Notes under the pieces: generated by a model
Databases searched by the model: none
Seen by the model: the letters and a program-made list of their open reading frames with translations, nothing else
Told to the model about the DNA's origin: nothing
In this document: in pieces, positions 1 to 8,218 of the stretch
Position numbering within the stretch: the first letter of the stretch is position 1
How the letters are laid out: every line of letters starts with the position of its first letter
Translations under genes and position numbers: made by a program
Assembly: GCF_016097405.1 (NCBI RefSeq)
Contig: NZ_JAEHGD010000001.1
Coordinates: forward strand, 704,345-768,344
Length of the DNA: 64,000 nucleotides
Source of the DNA: a methane-oxidizing endosymbiont of Gigantopelta aegis
GTDB lineage: Bacteria > Pseudomonadota > Gammaproteobacteria > Methylococcales > Methylomonadaceae
Direction: 5' to 3'

Positions 1-137
1 AGTTTTTCGCTCTTTTGAGGCGCATAGCGGTGCTACACAACGAAAAAGATCGGAAAAATGGACCGATTTCCCACTGTCGCAGTAGATTTTTCTTAAATCC
101 GACAACCTCCTAGTCATTATTGTTGGCAAAGCTGGGC

Positions 138-149
138 TAACGCGCGTTA
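138..149. promoter_or_regulatory. 12-bp perfect palindrome upstream of the YeeE/YedE pair
   Basis: The palindrome TAACGCGCGTTA lies 35 bases before the GTG start of the first transporter gene and could be a repressor site. The rest of the leading 183 bases shows only a small hairpin near 50-70 and the ribosome binding site GAGGAAC just before the start. I see no gene there. Operator function is inferred from symmetry and position only. Confidence 0.3.
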
Positions 150-183
150 AAATAAGCGGTTTTTCTCTCGTTGAGGAACAACT

Positions 184-612
184 GTGGAAAATTTCACGCC
201 TGTTTCTGCCTTCTTAGGTGGCTGCCTAATTGGCTTAAGTGCAATTTTGTTATTACTTTATAACGGCCGCACAGCTGGCATCAGCGGCATTATGAATGGC
301 ATTTTTTTATCGCCTGGACATGAACAACGCTGGCGCCTCACCTTTTTGATCGGCCTGATTCTCGGCGCAGTTATTTTTCAGCAGATCGTGCCAGATTTCA
401 TTCAATTTCGCAGCGACTACCCGCTTGCCCTAGTCGCCATTGGCGGTTTTCTGGTTGGTGTTGGTACCCGTTTAAGCAGCGGCTGCACCAGTGGCCATGG
501 TATTTGCGGCATTGCCAACCTGTCGCGCCGCTCTATTATCGCGACACTATGCTTTATGGCCAGTGGTTTTATCACAGTTTTTATCATCAAACATGTGTTG
601 TATTTAATATGA
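184..612 (+). CDS. YeeE/YedE family sulfur transporter, first half
   Basis: A 142-residue hydrophobic protein with about four membrane segments. Residues 98-109 carry the Cys/Gly-rich motif SSGCTSGHGICG typical of the YeeE/YedE family, which moves reduced sulfur species such as thiosulfate or persulfide across the inner membrane. The GTG start follows a GAGGAAC ribosome binding site. The stop overlaps the ATG of the next gene (ATGA), so the two are translated together and probably form one transporter of two half-size subunits, as in the PmpA/PmpB-type pairs. Family assignment is firm; the exact substrate is inferred. Confidence 0.85.
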   Translation: MENFTPVSAFLGGCLIGLSAILLLLYNGRTAGISGIMNGIFLSPGHEQRWRLTFLIGLILGAVIFQQIVPDFIQFRSDYPLALVAIGGFLVGVGTRLSSGCTSGHGICGIANLSRRSIIATLCFMASGFITVFIIKHVLYLI

Positions 613-1022
613 ACAAACTCTTGGTTGCCTTGATTTCTGGCATCATTTTTGGCTTAGGCCTATCGTTATCGCAGATGGTTGACCCCAACAAAGTCTTGGG
701 CTTTTTGGATATTGCAGGTGACTGGAACCCGAGCCTGGCTTTTGTCATGGCGGGTGCACTAGCGGTCGCCATGCCAGGCTTTTACTGGATAAAAAAACGC
801 CAGCGTCCAATTTTTGAAGACGGTTTTCATCTATCGCATAAAAAACAGATTGATAAACCACTTGTTTTAGGCGCGATTATTTTCGGTATTGGCTGGGGTT
901 TGAGCGGCTATTGTCCAGGCCCTGCCGTCGCAGGCATCGGCTTTGGCAACGGGGAAGCACTCGTCATGGTACTGGCCATTTATGCCGGTTTTTTTGCCGA
1001 GCGTTTTATCGCTAAAAAATAA
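609..1022 (+). CDS. YeeE/YedE family sulfur transporter, second half
   Basis: A 137-residue membrane protein starting at the ATG that overlaps the previous stop; an earlier in-frame start would lie inside the upstream gene. Residues 99-106 (SGYCPGPA) are the second conserved Cys motif of the YeeE/YedE family, complementing the SGCTSGHG motif of the partner. The TAA stop shares one base with the ATG of xseA, so the transporter pair is in one operon with xseA, though no functional link to exonuclease VII is known. Likely role: import or recycling of a sulfur compound. Confidence 0.85.
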   Translation: MNKLLVALISGIIFGLGLSLSQMVDPNKVLGFLDIAGDWNPSLAFVMAGALAVAMPGFYWIKKRQRPIFEDGFHLSHKKQIDKPLVLGAIIFGIGWGLSGYCPGPAVAGIGFGNGEALVMVLAIYAGFFAERFIAKK

Positions 1023-2365
1023 TGCCAACACCTCAGCCTGAAAAAATCTATAGCGTCAGCCAGCTCAATCGGGAAACCCGGCTGCTATTAAGTGATCATT
1101 TTTTATCAATCCGAATTGAAGGCGAAATATCCAACCTCAGCCGCCCGGCATCGGGCCATTTGTATTTTTCTTTAAAAGACGATCGCGCTCAAATCCGCTG
1201 CGCCATGTTTCGTCCACATCAACGCGGGCTTCGTTTTAAACCAGAGAATGGTCTACATGTTATCGCTACAGCCCAGGTCAGTCTGTATGAGCCCCGCGGC
1301 GATTATCAGCTCATCATTGAACAAATGGAAGAAGCTGGCAGCGGCGCACTGCAGCGCGCATTTGAACAATTAAAACAAAAACTACTCGCCGAAGGCCTAT
1401 TTGAAACCCACAGGAAACGCCCGATTCCACGCCTGCCAAACCATATCGGCATCATCACATCTCCTTCCGGTGCCGCTATTCAAGATATTTTAAGTGTCTT
1501 GAAACGACGCTTTCCTGCCATTCCAATTACCCTCTACCCTGCTTCGGTACAGGGTGAGATGGCGGCACAGGAAATCGTCCGCGCACTGGCACAGGCCAAT
1601 CAACAAGGTATTGCCGATGTGTTAATTGTCGGCCGTGGGGGTGGCTCACTGGAAGATTTGTGGCCCTTTAACGAAGAAAGCGTCGCCCGCGCCATCGCCG
1701 CCAGTACCATTCCAGTCATTTCTGCCGTAGGCCATGAAACCGATTTTACCATTGCCGATTTTGTCGCCGATTTACGCGCGCCAACGCCTTCGGCCGCTGC
1801 CGAACATGCCGCTCCTGACCAGACCGAATGGCTAAATACATTCAAGGCGTATGAATTAAAATTGCAACAACTCATCGAATACGTGCTGGAACAATCGACG
1901 CAGCAACTGGACTGGTTGTATCGCGCCTTACAACAACAGCATCCCGAACAAAAACTGGCGCATAAAGGCGAACAATTACGCCGCCTGGAAAGCCACCTGC
2001 ACCAAAGTTGGCAGCGTCAACACGCGCAGCGCAGCCAACAGACATCCAACCTGGCCCACCGTTTGCTACAGAAAAATCCTTCGGTAATGGCAAAACAACA
2101 GCGCCATAATCTGCACAACACCGAACAACGCCTGATTCGCGCCATGCAATCGGCATTGAATCAAGCCCAGCAACGCTACACCGCCACGACTCAAACTTTA
2201 CATGCCATCAGCCCACTGGCAACACTCGAACGTGGTTACGCCATCGTCCAAAAAGACGATGCCATCATAAAATCCAGCCGACAATTGCAGGTCGGCGATC
2301 GTGTCAAAACCCGACTAGGCGAAGGCTGTTTTGTCAGTTGCATCGAAGAAATAGACACCCCATGA
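1022..2365 (+). CDS. xseA: Exodeoxyribonuclease VII large subunit
   Basis: A 447-residue protein, close to the family's usual 400-460. The N-terminal 110 residues are the OB-fold nucleic acid binding domain (YSVSQLNRETRLLL, then IEGEISNLSRP). The central catalytic domain holds the signature GRGGGSLEDLWPFNEE and VISAVGHETDFTI. A long Gln-rich coiled coil follows, ending in the conserved LERGYAIV segment. With the small subunit XseB (not in this window) it degrades single-stranded DNA to oligonucleotides in repair. It overlaps the upstream transporter gene by one base and the downstream SDR gene by four. Confidence 0.96.
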   Translation: MPTPQPEKIYSVSQLNRETRLLLSDHFLSIRIEGEISNLSRPASGHLYFSLKDDRAQIRCAMFRPHQRGLRFKPENGLHVIATAQVSLYEPRGDYQLIIEQMEEAGSGALQRAFEQLKQKLLAEGLFETHRKRPIPRLPNHIGIITSPSGAAIQDILSVLKRRFPAIPITLYPASVQGEMAAQEIVRALAQANQQGIADVLIVGRGGGSLEDLWPFNEESVARAIAASTIPVISAVGHETDFTIADFVADLRAPTPSAAAEHAAPDQTEWLNTFKAYELKLQQLIEYVLEQSTQQLDWLYRALQQQHPEQKLAHKGEQLRRLESHLHQSWQRQHAQRSQQTSNLAHRLLQKNPSVMAKQQRHNLHNTEQRLIRAMQSALNQAQQRYTATTQTLHAISPLATLERGYAIVQKDDAIIKSSRQLQVGDRVKTRLGEGCFVSCIEEIDTP

Positions 2366-3099
2366 AAACAATCAAAAACATCCTGATCACAGGTGCAGCC
2401 AAACGCATTGGCGCCAGTTGCGCACGCCTTTTACATACTGAAGGCCACAATATCGCACTGCATTATCATCACTCCGACCAACAGGCACTGAGCCTGCAAC
2501 AAGAATTCAACCAAACTCGCCCTCATTCTGCTTGCTGCCTGAAGGCTGATCTCAAACAGCTTGACGATATACAACAGCTAGCCATGCAAGCCAGCACAGA
2601 ATGGAACGGCATTGACGTGTTAATCAACAATGCTTCAGCCTTTTTCCCGGATGACTTTGCAACAACATCGGAACAGGATTGGGACACGCTATTAGATACC
2701 AACTTGAAAGCACCGTTTTTCCTGAGCCAGGCCTTGCTCCCCACATTACGCAAAAACCAGGGCTGCATCATCAATATCATCGATATTCATGCCGAACGCG
2801 GCTTGAAAGGCTATCCTGCCTACAGCATCAGCAAAGCAGGGCTGGCCGCCCTGACGCGCTCGCTGGCCAAGGAATTGGGGCCCGAAATTCGTGTCAATGG
2901 TATTGCGCCGGGAGCTATTTTATGGCCAGAACAGGATATGGATGAGTCGACTAAAAGCGACATCCTCGCGCGCATTGCCTTGAAACGCAGCGGCAGCCCA
3001 CAAGATATCGCCCGTGCGGTACGCTTTTTTATCAATGATGCCGATTATATTACCGGCCAGATTCTGGCCATTGATGGCGGCAGAACGCTGTTCAACTGA
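2362..3099 (+). CDS. folM: FolM-like pteridine reductase (short-chain dehydrogenase)
   Basis: A 245-residue classical SDR. The cofactor motif is TGAAKRIG (residues 12-19); the TGxxxR(I/L)G form, with Arg in place of the usual Gly, marks the NADPH-dependent pteridine reductase group (FolM/PTR1) rather than general SDRs. The catalytic YxxxK is in YSISKAG and the NNAS motif is present. It should reduce dihydrobiopterin or dihydrofolate-type pterins. The start was taken at the ATG overlapping the xseA stop. It is convergent with, and directly abuts, folK, and folB is next, which strongly supports a pterin/folate role. Confidence 0.85.
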   Translation: MKTIKNILITGAAKRIGASCARLLHTEGHNIALHYHHSDQQALSLQQEFNQTRPHSACCLKADLKQLDDIQQLAMQASTEWNGIDVLINNASAFFPDDFATTSEQDWDTLLDTNLKAPFFLSQALLPTLRKNQGCIINIIDIHAERGLKGYPAYSISKAGLAALTRSLAKELGPEIRVNGIAPGAILWPEQDMDESTKSDILARIALKRSGSPQDIARAVRFFINDADYITGQILAIDGGRTLFN

Positions 3100-3597
3100 T
3101 TACTCGTTTTCCCAGGGCGGCTCGATTTTGCGTTGCCACACTGCCGTCTTGTCGAATTCATCCCACAGCTGTCGATAGCTTTTACCAGAAACGGGGTGTT
3201 TTTCATCGCCCGCAATTTCTGCCAAAGGCTCCAGCACAAAAGCATATTTTTCGATTTCATCCCGTGGAATTTGCAGGCGGCCATCATGAATAATCTGGTC
3301 GCCAAACAGAATCAAATCCAGATCCAGAGTTCGCGATGAAAATTTTTGGCTGTTACGACTACGCCCATGATCGAGTTCAATCTGCCGCAGTATTTTACCG
3401 ACCTGCTTGGCCTCAAGGTCAGTATTAAAGCGCACAATCAAATTATAAAAATCATCGCCTTCAAATCCCATCGCCGCTGTTTGATAAATACTAGACAAAT
3501 CAAGCACCCCAAAAGCATCCTGCAACACGCGAATACTCGACGGAATATGCTTGTCTTTGTCGATATTACTGCCAATACTGATATAACCTGTGGTCAT
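3100..3597 (-). CDS. folK: 2-amino-4-hydroxy-6-hydroxymethyldihydropteridine pyrophosphokinase
   Basis: A 165-residue HPPK. It begins with the family's YISIGSNI segment and carries the signature RTLDLDLILFGD, with the ATP/Mg-binding Asp pair, plus IPRDEIEKYAFVLEPLAEIA. It transfers pyrophosphate from ATP to 6-hydroxymethyl-7,8-dihydropterin in folate synthesis. The start overlaps the folB stop by four bases (ATGA), so folB-folK is one operon read leftward. The stop directly abuts that of the convergent folM-like gene. Confidence 0.95.
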   Translation of the reverse strand: MTTGYISIGSNIDKDKHIPSSIRVLQDAFGVLDLSSIYQTAAMGFEGDDFYNLIVRFNTDLEAKQVGKILRQIELDHGRSRNSQKFSSRTLDLDLILFGDQIIHDGRLQIPRDEIEKYAFVLEPLAEIAGDEKHPVSGKSYRQLWDEFDKTAVWQRKIEPPWENE

Positions 3598-3953
3598 GGC
3601 TTTTTTATACCCCGTTCGATGACAATGCCAACATCCCGAGCCCGGCTGATGGCACCGCGTTTATTCAAGCGAATCTTGACCCATTCAATCGGAAATTCGT
3701 TCAACAACATTGTCGCCACTTCTTCAATCAACTTTTCAACCAAAAAATATTCGCTGTTTTCAACAAAGCTGACGACTCGCTCGGTGACGGCCTTGTAATC
3801 CAGAGTATCAGCAATATCATCCGATGCGGCGGCAGCGCGAATATCGAAGCCCATTTCAATATCAAATACCAGCGTTTGCTTGATTTCGCGCTCCCAATCA
3901 TAAATTCCAATGACAGCTGCAACTTCCAATCCACCTAAAAAGATAATGTCCAT
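3594..3953 (-). CDS. folB: Dihydroneopterin aldolase
   Basis: A 119-residue protein (MDIIFLGGLEVAAVIGIYDWE...), the usual size for FolB. The internal ATG was preferred to an upstream in-frame one because FolB proteins begin with a (M)D-I-(I/V)-F pattern and the longer form would add an unconserved tail. Conserved IGIYDWER and the C-terminal KRGAISRARDVGIVIERG region are present. It cleaves dihydroneopterin to 6-hydroxymethyldihydropterin, the substrate of FolK encoded immediately downstream. It is divergent from plsY over an 82-base gap. Confidence 0.93.
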   Translation of the reverse strand: MDIIFLGGLEVAAVIGIYDWEREIKQTLVFDIEMGFDIRAAAASDDIADTLDYKAVTERVVSFVENSEYFLVEKLIEEVATMLLNEFPIEWVKIRLNKRGAISRARDVGIVIERGIKKP

Positions 3954-4035
3954 GTTGTGTTTCCGGTTATCATATATGACAAATTTACCAGTATCATGTA
4001 AACCCGAAAGATATACAAGTTTTAGGAGCATCAAC

Positions 4036-4608
4036 ATGCTTGAATGGTTACTCGTTCCCGCCGCCTATTTGTTCGGCTCAATCTCCAGCGCCATCATCGT
4101 CTGTCGCCTGATGGGTCTACCCGACCCACGCGAGCAAGGCTCCGGCAATCCGGGTGCAACTAATGTCATGCGCATCGGTGGTAAAAAGGCCGCTGCCATC
4201 ACTCTGCTCGGTGATGCCTTAAAAGGCCTAATTCCTGTATTATTAGCCAAATCCTTAAACGCTGACAGCGCATTGCTTTCGGGCGTTGTTTTTGCTGCAT
4301 TTTTAGGCCATCTCTATCCGCTATTTTTCGGTTTTAAAGGTGGCAAAGGCGTCGCGACATCGTTTGGCGTCACCTTAGGTGTCACCTGGCTGCTTGGCCT
4401 AGTCGTCTCAGGCACTTGGTTTCTGGTCTATAAAATCAGCGGAATATCATCCCTTTCAGCGCTTGTGGCTTCAGTATTAACGCCCTTTTATGTCTGGCTC
4501 ATTGTTGGTGATAGCAACCTAGTCATCACCTTTGTCCTGGTCTCAAGTATTTTACTGTGGCGACACAAAGCCAATATTCAGCGTTTATTGCGCGGTGAAG
4601 AGAAATAA
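4036..4608 (+). CDS. plsY: Acyl-phosphate:glycerol-3-phosphate acyltransferase
   Basis: A 190-residue inner-membrane protein with five to six hydrophobic segments. The PlsY motifs are visible: GSGNPGATNVMR (glycerol-3-phosphate site, roughly residues 35-46) and GFKGGKGVATS (acyl-phosphate site, roughly 100-110). It makes lysophosphatidic acid, the first step of phospholipid synthesis. The start is the ATG preceded by AGGAGC seven bases upstream; earlier in-frame ATGs would overlap folB on the other strand. It is convergent with tsaD, with two bases between the stops. Confidence 0.95.
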   Translation: MLEWLLVPAAYLFGSISSAIIVCRLMGLPDPREQGSGNPGATNVMRIGGKKAAAITLLGDALKGLIPVLLAKSLNADSALLSGVVFAAFLGHLYPLFFGFKGGKGVATSFGVTLGVTWLLGLVVSGTWFLVYKISGISSLSALVASVLTPFYVWLIVGDSNLVITFVLVSSILLWRHKANIQRLLRGEEK

Positions 4609-4610
4609 CC

Positions 4611-5630
4611 TCAACCACGATGCACTGATGTCAATTCGGAAATTGGCCATCGGGGTTTAGCAAAAATCTGCAAATCTTCATGCTGCCCGGCCAATAACCG
4701 CTGACATCCGGCATAAGCAATCATGGCGCCGTTATCGGTACAAAATTCCAAGCGAGGAAAATTAAGCACTGCCCCTTCCTTTTCGGCCATAGCTTGCAAT
4801 TGCCGCCGAATTTCCTGGTTGGCACTGACGCCGCCGGCAATCACCAGCGTCGTCAATCCAGTTTGCTGTAACGCCCGCCGACATTTAATCACCAATGTTT
4901 CCGCCACCGCCTGCTGAAATGCGTAGGCCACATCGGCTTTGTCCTGCTCAGTTTTAGCGGTTGTATTCAGGGTATTCATGGTAAAGGTTTTGAGGCCGCT
5001 AAAACTAAAATCCAGCCCTGGCCGGTCAGTCATTGGCCGCGGAAAACGAAAACGCGGCCTACCTTGCTGCGCCAGTTGCGACAAACGCGGCCCGCCCGGA
5101 TAACCTAAACCTAGCATTTTCGCCGTTTTATCGAAGGCCTCTCCGGCCGCGTCATCCAGCGACTCGCCTAACAACTGATAGCGCCCAATGCCCTCAACTT
5201 TAACCAGTAAGGTATGCCCGCCTGAAATCAATAAAGCCACAAACGGATATTTTGGCGGATTATCTTCCAGCATCGGTGCCAACAAATGCCCTTCCATATG
5301 ATGCGTCGCCAGCGCAGGCACCCCCCAAGCCCAGGCCAAACTACGCGCAGTGCACGCACCTACCAACAATGCGCCCATCAACCCGGGCCCTGCAGTATAA
5401 GCCACACCATCGATATCCTGCGCCGTCAATGCGCTTTCGGCCAGACACTGTTTGATCAATGGTGTCAATTTCCGAATATGGTCGCGCGAGGCTAATTCCG
5501 GCACCACACCACCATAGGCGCTGTGCATTTCAACCTGACTGTAAAGCAGGTGATGAACCAGGCCTTTATGGGCATGATAAATAGCGACTCCAGTTTCATC
5601 GCATGAGGTTTCGATTCCGAGAACGTACAT
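4611..5630 (-). CDS. tsaD: tRNA N6-adenosine threonylcarbamoyltransferase
   Basis: A 339-residue protein, the normal TsaD length. It begins with the ASKHA-fold signature [16 protein letters not shown], carries the metal-binding HHMEGH motif near residues 110-115 and ends with the conserved NGAMIAYAG segment. With TsaB, TsaE and the threonylcarbamoyl-AMP made by TsaC it forms t6A37 in ANN-decoding tRNAs. A Sua5-type TsaC gene lies at 48.9-49.9 kb in this window. It is divergent from rpsU, as in many gammaproteobacteria. Confidence 0.97.
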   Translation of the reverse strand: MYVLGIETSCDETGVAIYHAHKGLVHHLLYSQVEMHSAYGGVVPELASRDHIRKLTPLIKQCLAESALTAQDIDGVAYTAGPGLMGALLVGACTARSLAWAWGVPALATHHMEGHLLAPMLEDNPPKYPFVALLISGGHTLLVKVEGIGRYQLLGESLDDAAGEAFDKTAKMLGLGYPGGPRLSQLAQQGRPRFRFPRPMTDRPGLDFSFSGLKTFTMNTLNTTAKTEQDKADVAYAFQQAVAETLVIKCRRALQQTGLTTLVIAGGVSANQEIRRQLQAMAEKEGAVLNFPRLEFCTDNGAMIAYAGCQRLLAGQHEDLQIFAKPRWPISELTSVHRG

Positions 5631-5636
5631 TAAGTT

Positions 5637-5664
5637 TTGAAAAATATTTTTTGTCAGATATAAT
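5637..5664 (+). promoter_or_regulatory. Sigma-70 promoter of the rpsU operon
   Basis: TTGAAA at 5637-5642 and a perfect TATAAT at 5659-5664 are separated by 16 bases, about 70 bases before the rpsU start, in the gap between divergent tsaD and rpsU. Sequence match and position support a housekeeping promoter; it is not experimentally shown. Confidence 0.65.
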
Positions 5665-5733
5665 TGGGGATTCTCTGAAGATCTAATGTCTTCGTTACAC
5701 TCTTTTGAATATTAACATATATCAGGTCAATTT

Positions 5734-5967
5734 ATGCCAGCAGTAAAAGTTAAAGAAAACGAACCTTTCGATATTGCGATCCGTCGCTTTAAACGCGCAT
5801 GCGAAAAAGCCGGTGTTTTATCCGAAGTTCGCCGCCGTGAATTCTACGAAAAACCAACCGCAGAACGTAAACGCAAGAAAGCGGCTGCCGTCAAACGTCA
5901 TCTTAAAAAACTGGCCCGCGAGCGTTATGCACTGAAAAACCTGCGTCGTGGCCGCCCACAAATCTAA
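5734..5967 (+). CDS. rpsU: 30S ribosomal protein S21
   Basis: A 77-residue, highly basic protein. The core [20 protein letters not shown] and [18 protein letters not shown] is diagnostic of bS21; the C-terminus is a few residues longer than the 71-residue E. coli protein. It takes part in initiation complex formation on the 30S subunit. It is the first gene of rpsU-yqeY-dnaG-rpoD, the macromolecular synthesis cluster, and follows a good promoter at 5637-5664. Confidence 0.97.
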   Translation: MPAVKVKENEPFDIAIRRFKRACEKAGVLSEVRRREFYEKPTAERKRKKAAAVKRHLKKLARERYALKNLRRGRPQI

Positions 5968-5971
5968 GACG

Positions 5972-6421
5972 ATGCCCTCTTTAAAAGCGACCATTACCGA
6001 CGCCATGAAGGCCGCGATGAAATCCGGAGACAAAGCCCGACTCGGCACAATCCGGATGATTCTCGCCGCCATCAAACAAATCGAAGTCGACGAGCGCATC
6101 GAGCTAGACGACAATCGTATCATTGCTGTGCTTGACAAAATGCTCAAGCAACGCCGCGAGTCCATTCGTCAATATCGCGATGCTAATCGTCAAGATCTGG
6201 CTGAAATTGAAGAGGCCGAAATCCAAATCATTCAGGATTTTCTGCCAAAAGCACTCAGCACCGAAGAAATTCAGAAGTTGATTGACCAAGCTATTTCCGA
6301 AACAGGCGCAAGCTCAATCAAGGATATGGGTAAAGTAATGGGCATCTTAAAACCTAAAATGCAAGGGCGTGCCGATATGGCTGTCGTCAGCGCACAAATC
6401 AAGACCGCCTTATCGGCATAA
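5972..6421 (+). CDS. GatB/YqeY domain protein
   Basis: A 149-residue YqeY-like protein, almost entirely helical, with the family's DAMKAAMKSGDKARLGTIRM start, ILPKAL-like IIQDFLPKALS segment and DMGKVMGILKPKMQGRAD end. It resembles the C-terminal tRNA-binding domain of the GatB amidotransferase subunit, but its own role is not established. It lies between rpsU and dnaG, four bases after rpsU, an arrangement found in many gammaproteobacteria outside the enterics. The ATG was chosen because the upstream in-frame codons overlap rpsU. Confidence 0.9.
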   Translation: MPSLKATITDAMKAAMKSGDKARLGTIRMILAAIKQIEVDERIELDDNRIIAVLDKMLKQRRESIRQYRDANRQDLAEIEEAEIQIIQDFLPKALSTEEIQKLIDQAISETGASSIKDMGKVMGILKPKMQGRADMAVVSAQIKTALSA

Positions 6422-6434
6422 GCTGCCGCCGACT

Positions 6435-8129
6435 ATGAGCGGCCGAATTCCTCGTGAATTTATTGATGATCTACTGGTACGCGCCGATATTGTCGATCTG
6501 ATCGACACCTATGTTCCCTTAAAAAGAACCGGCAGCAACTTTATGGCGCGCTGCCCTTTCCACAACGAAAAAACTCCCAGCTTCTCAGTCAGCCGCAAAA
6601 AACAGTTCTATCACTGCTTTGGCTGCGGAGCCAGCGGCAATGCCATCAGCTTTCTGATGGATTACAACCATCTTGACTTTGTCGAAGCGGTCGAAGACCT
6701 CGCCGCCTTTGTCGGCGTTGATGTACCGCGTGAAAAATCCAATTTCAGCACTCCCGCCAAACACGACCTCAGCGCTCTGTACCAGACACTAGAACAGGTC
6801 AGCGCGCATTATCAAAAAATCCTGCACACCGATGCCGGTCACGCTGCCCGAGACTACCTTACCTCCCGCGGCGTCAACCCCGATGTCATTAGCCGCTATG
6901 AACTGGGCTTTTCCCTAGATAGCTGGGACGACTTAAGCAAACGCTTTCCCCAAAAGCTGCTCATCGATGGCGGCATGCTGGTGCAAAACGAAAATGGCCG
7001 AACTTACGATCGTTTCCGTGGTCGCCTGATGTTCCCCATTCGTGACAAACGCGGCCGCGTCATCGGCTTTGGCGGCCGCGTACTCGACGACAGCACACCT
7101 AAATACCTGAATTCGCCGGAAACCGCCATCTTTTCCAAAGGCAACGAACTCTATGGCCTGCACGAAAGCTTAAGCCAATCCGCCCACCCTGAGCGCTTTA
7201 TCATCGTGGAGGGTTACATGGATGTCATTGCCCTAGCTCAACAAGGCATCGATTACGCTGTCGCAACATTAGGCACGGCAACATCGACAAAACACATCGA
7301 AACATTATTTCGCTTCAGTAACGAATTGGTTCTATGCTTTGATGGCGACAGCGCCGGTCAACAAGCCGCCTGGCGCGCGATGGATGCCGTATTCCCCAGC
7401 CTAAAAGACACTCGCCAGGTTAAAATCATGCTACTACCGAAAAAGGAAGACCCAGACAGCCTGATACGTCGCCAGGGTCTCACCCATTTTCAAAACCTGA
7501 TTGAACACGCCACACCACTGTCGGAATATTTTTTTTCCACACTCAGCCAGAATATAGACCTTAGCAACGCCGAGGGCCGTGCCGCATTAGCCGCAAAAAC
7601 ATCGCCCTACCTAAAAAAACTCCCAGCCGGTTTTTTTAAAGACATGATGTATGCCCGCGCCCGAGAAATCACCCAGGTACAAAATCTAACACCTCTCAAA
7701 AAACCATCTATACTTAAATCCAAACCCGACAACAGACCTTCACCGACTCGACTGGTTATCGCCTTGCTATTACAAAATCCTGAATTTTCCCGACACATTG
7801 AAGTCAAAAACCTGGATTGGAATGCACTCGATGCACCCGGCATGTCCCTTTTGCAGGAAATTTTTGCAAAAATCCAGACAACCCCCGGTACTAATACAGC
7901 TATTTTAATCGAGGAATTTCGTGACTCACCCCATGCCGCCGCCATACAGAAATTAGCCGGCCTAGAGGTCGTCGGATCGGATCTAGAAGCCGTATTTTTA
8001 CAAGCACTAGACCGTATTTTAGCTCAGGTTGCCGACCAACAGATCACCCGCTTACTCGAAAAAGAACAGCAGGAAGGTTTGACGCATGAAGAAAAACAGA
8101 GGCTTCTGGAACTATTAAGCAAAAAATAG
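6435..8129 (+). CDS. dnaG: DNA primase
   Basis: A 564-residue primase, near the usual 580. The N-terminal zinc ribbon is CPFHNEKTPSFSV...HCFGCG, the TOPRIM domain carries FIIVEGYMDVIAL and CFDGDSAGQQAAW, and the C-terminal helical domain that binds DnaB is present but divergent. It synthesises RNA primers at the replication fork. The start chosen (MSGRIPREFIDDLL) matches the family N-terminus and leaves 13 bases after yqeY; a longer reading would overlap that gene. Confidence 0.97.
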   Translation: MSGRIPREFIDDLLVRADIVDLIDTYVPLKRTGSNFMARCPFHNEKTPSFSVSRKKQFYHCFGCGASGNAISFLMDYNHLDFVEAVEDLAAFVGVDVPREKSNFSTPAKHDLSALYQTLEQVSAHYQKILHTDAGHAARDYLTSRGVNPDVISRYELGFSLDSWDDLSKRFPQKLLIDGGMLVQNENGRTYDRFRGRLMFPIRDKRGRVIGFGGRVLDDSTPKYLNSPETAIFSKGNELYGLHESLSQSAHPERFIIVEGYMDVIALAQQGIDYAVATLGTATSTKHIETLFRFSNELVLCFDGDSAGQQAAWRAMDAVFPSLKDTRQVKIMLLPKKEDPDSLIRRQGLTHFQNLIEHATPLSEYFFSTLSQNIDLSNAEGRAALAAKTSPYLKKLPAGFFKDMMYARAREITQVQNLTPLKKPSILKSKPDNRPSPTRLVIALLLQNPEFSRHIEVKNLDWNALDAPGMSLLQEIFAKIQTTPGTNTAILIEEFRDSPHAAAIQKLAGLEVVGSDLEAVFLQALDRILAQVADQQITRLLEKEQQEGLTHEEKQRLLELLSKK

Positions 8130-8163
8130 ACTCAATAGGGCATTCCAATTTTATTTTTTATGT

Positions 8164-8169
8164 TATACT
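8164..8169 (+). promoter_or_regulatory. Possible extended -10 element before rpoD
   Basis: TATACT preceded by TG-T (TGTTATACT) lies 50 bases upstream of the rpoD start in the 89-base gap after dnaG. No convincing -35 hexamer is seen. It may be an internal promoter of the macromolecular synthesis cluster. Confidence 0.35.
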
Positions 8170-8218
8170 GGCCTGTTCATCGGCGAGTGATTAGTGCTTT
8201 CATATTTGTGAGTAAAGA

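Noticed and set aside
504-608. Longer N-terminus for the second YeeE/YedE half
   Set aside because: It would overlap 105 bases of the first half in another frame; the ATGA junction start gives the family N-terminus.
1600-2156. Minus-strand open frames inside xseA
   Set aside because: Shadows of a strongly conserved gene, with no ribosome binding sites.
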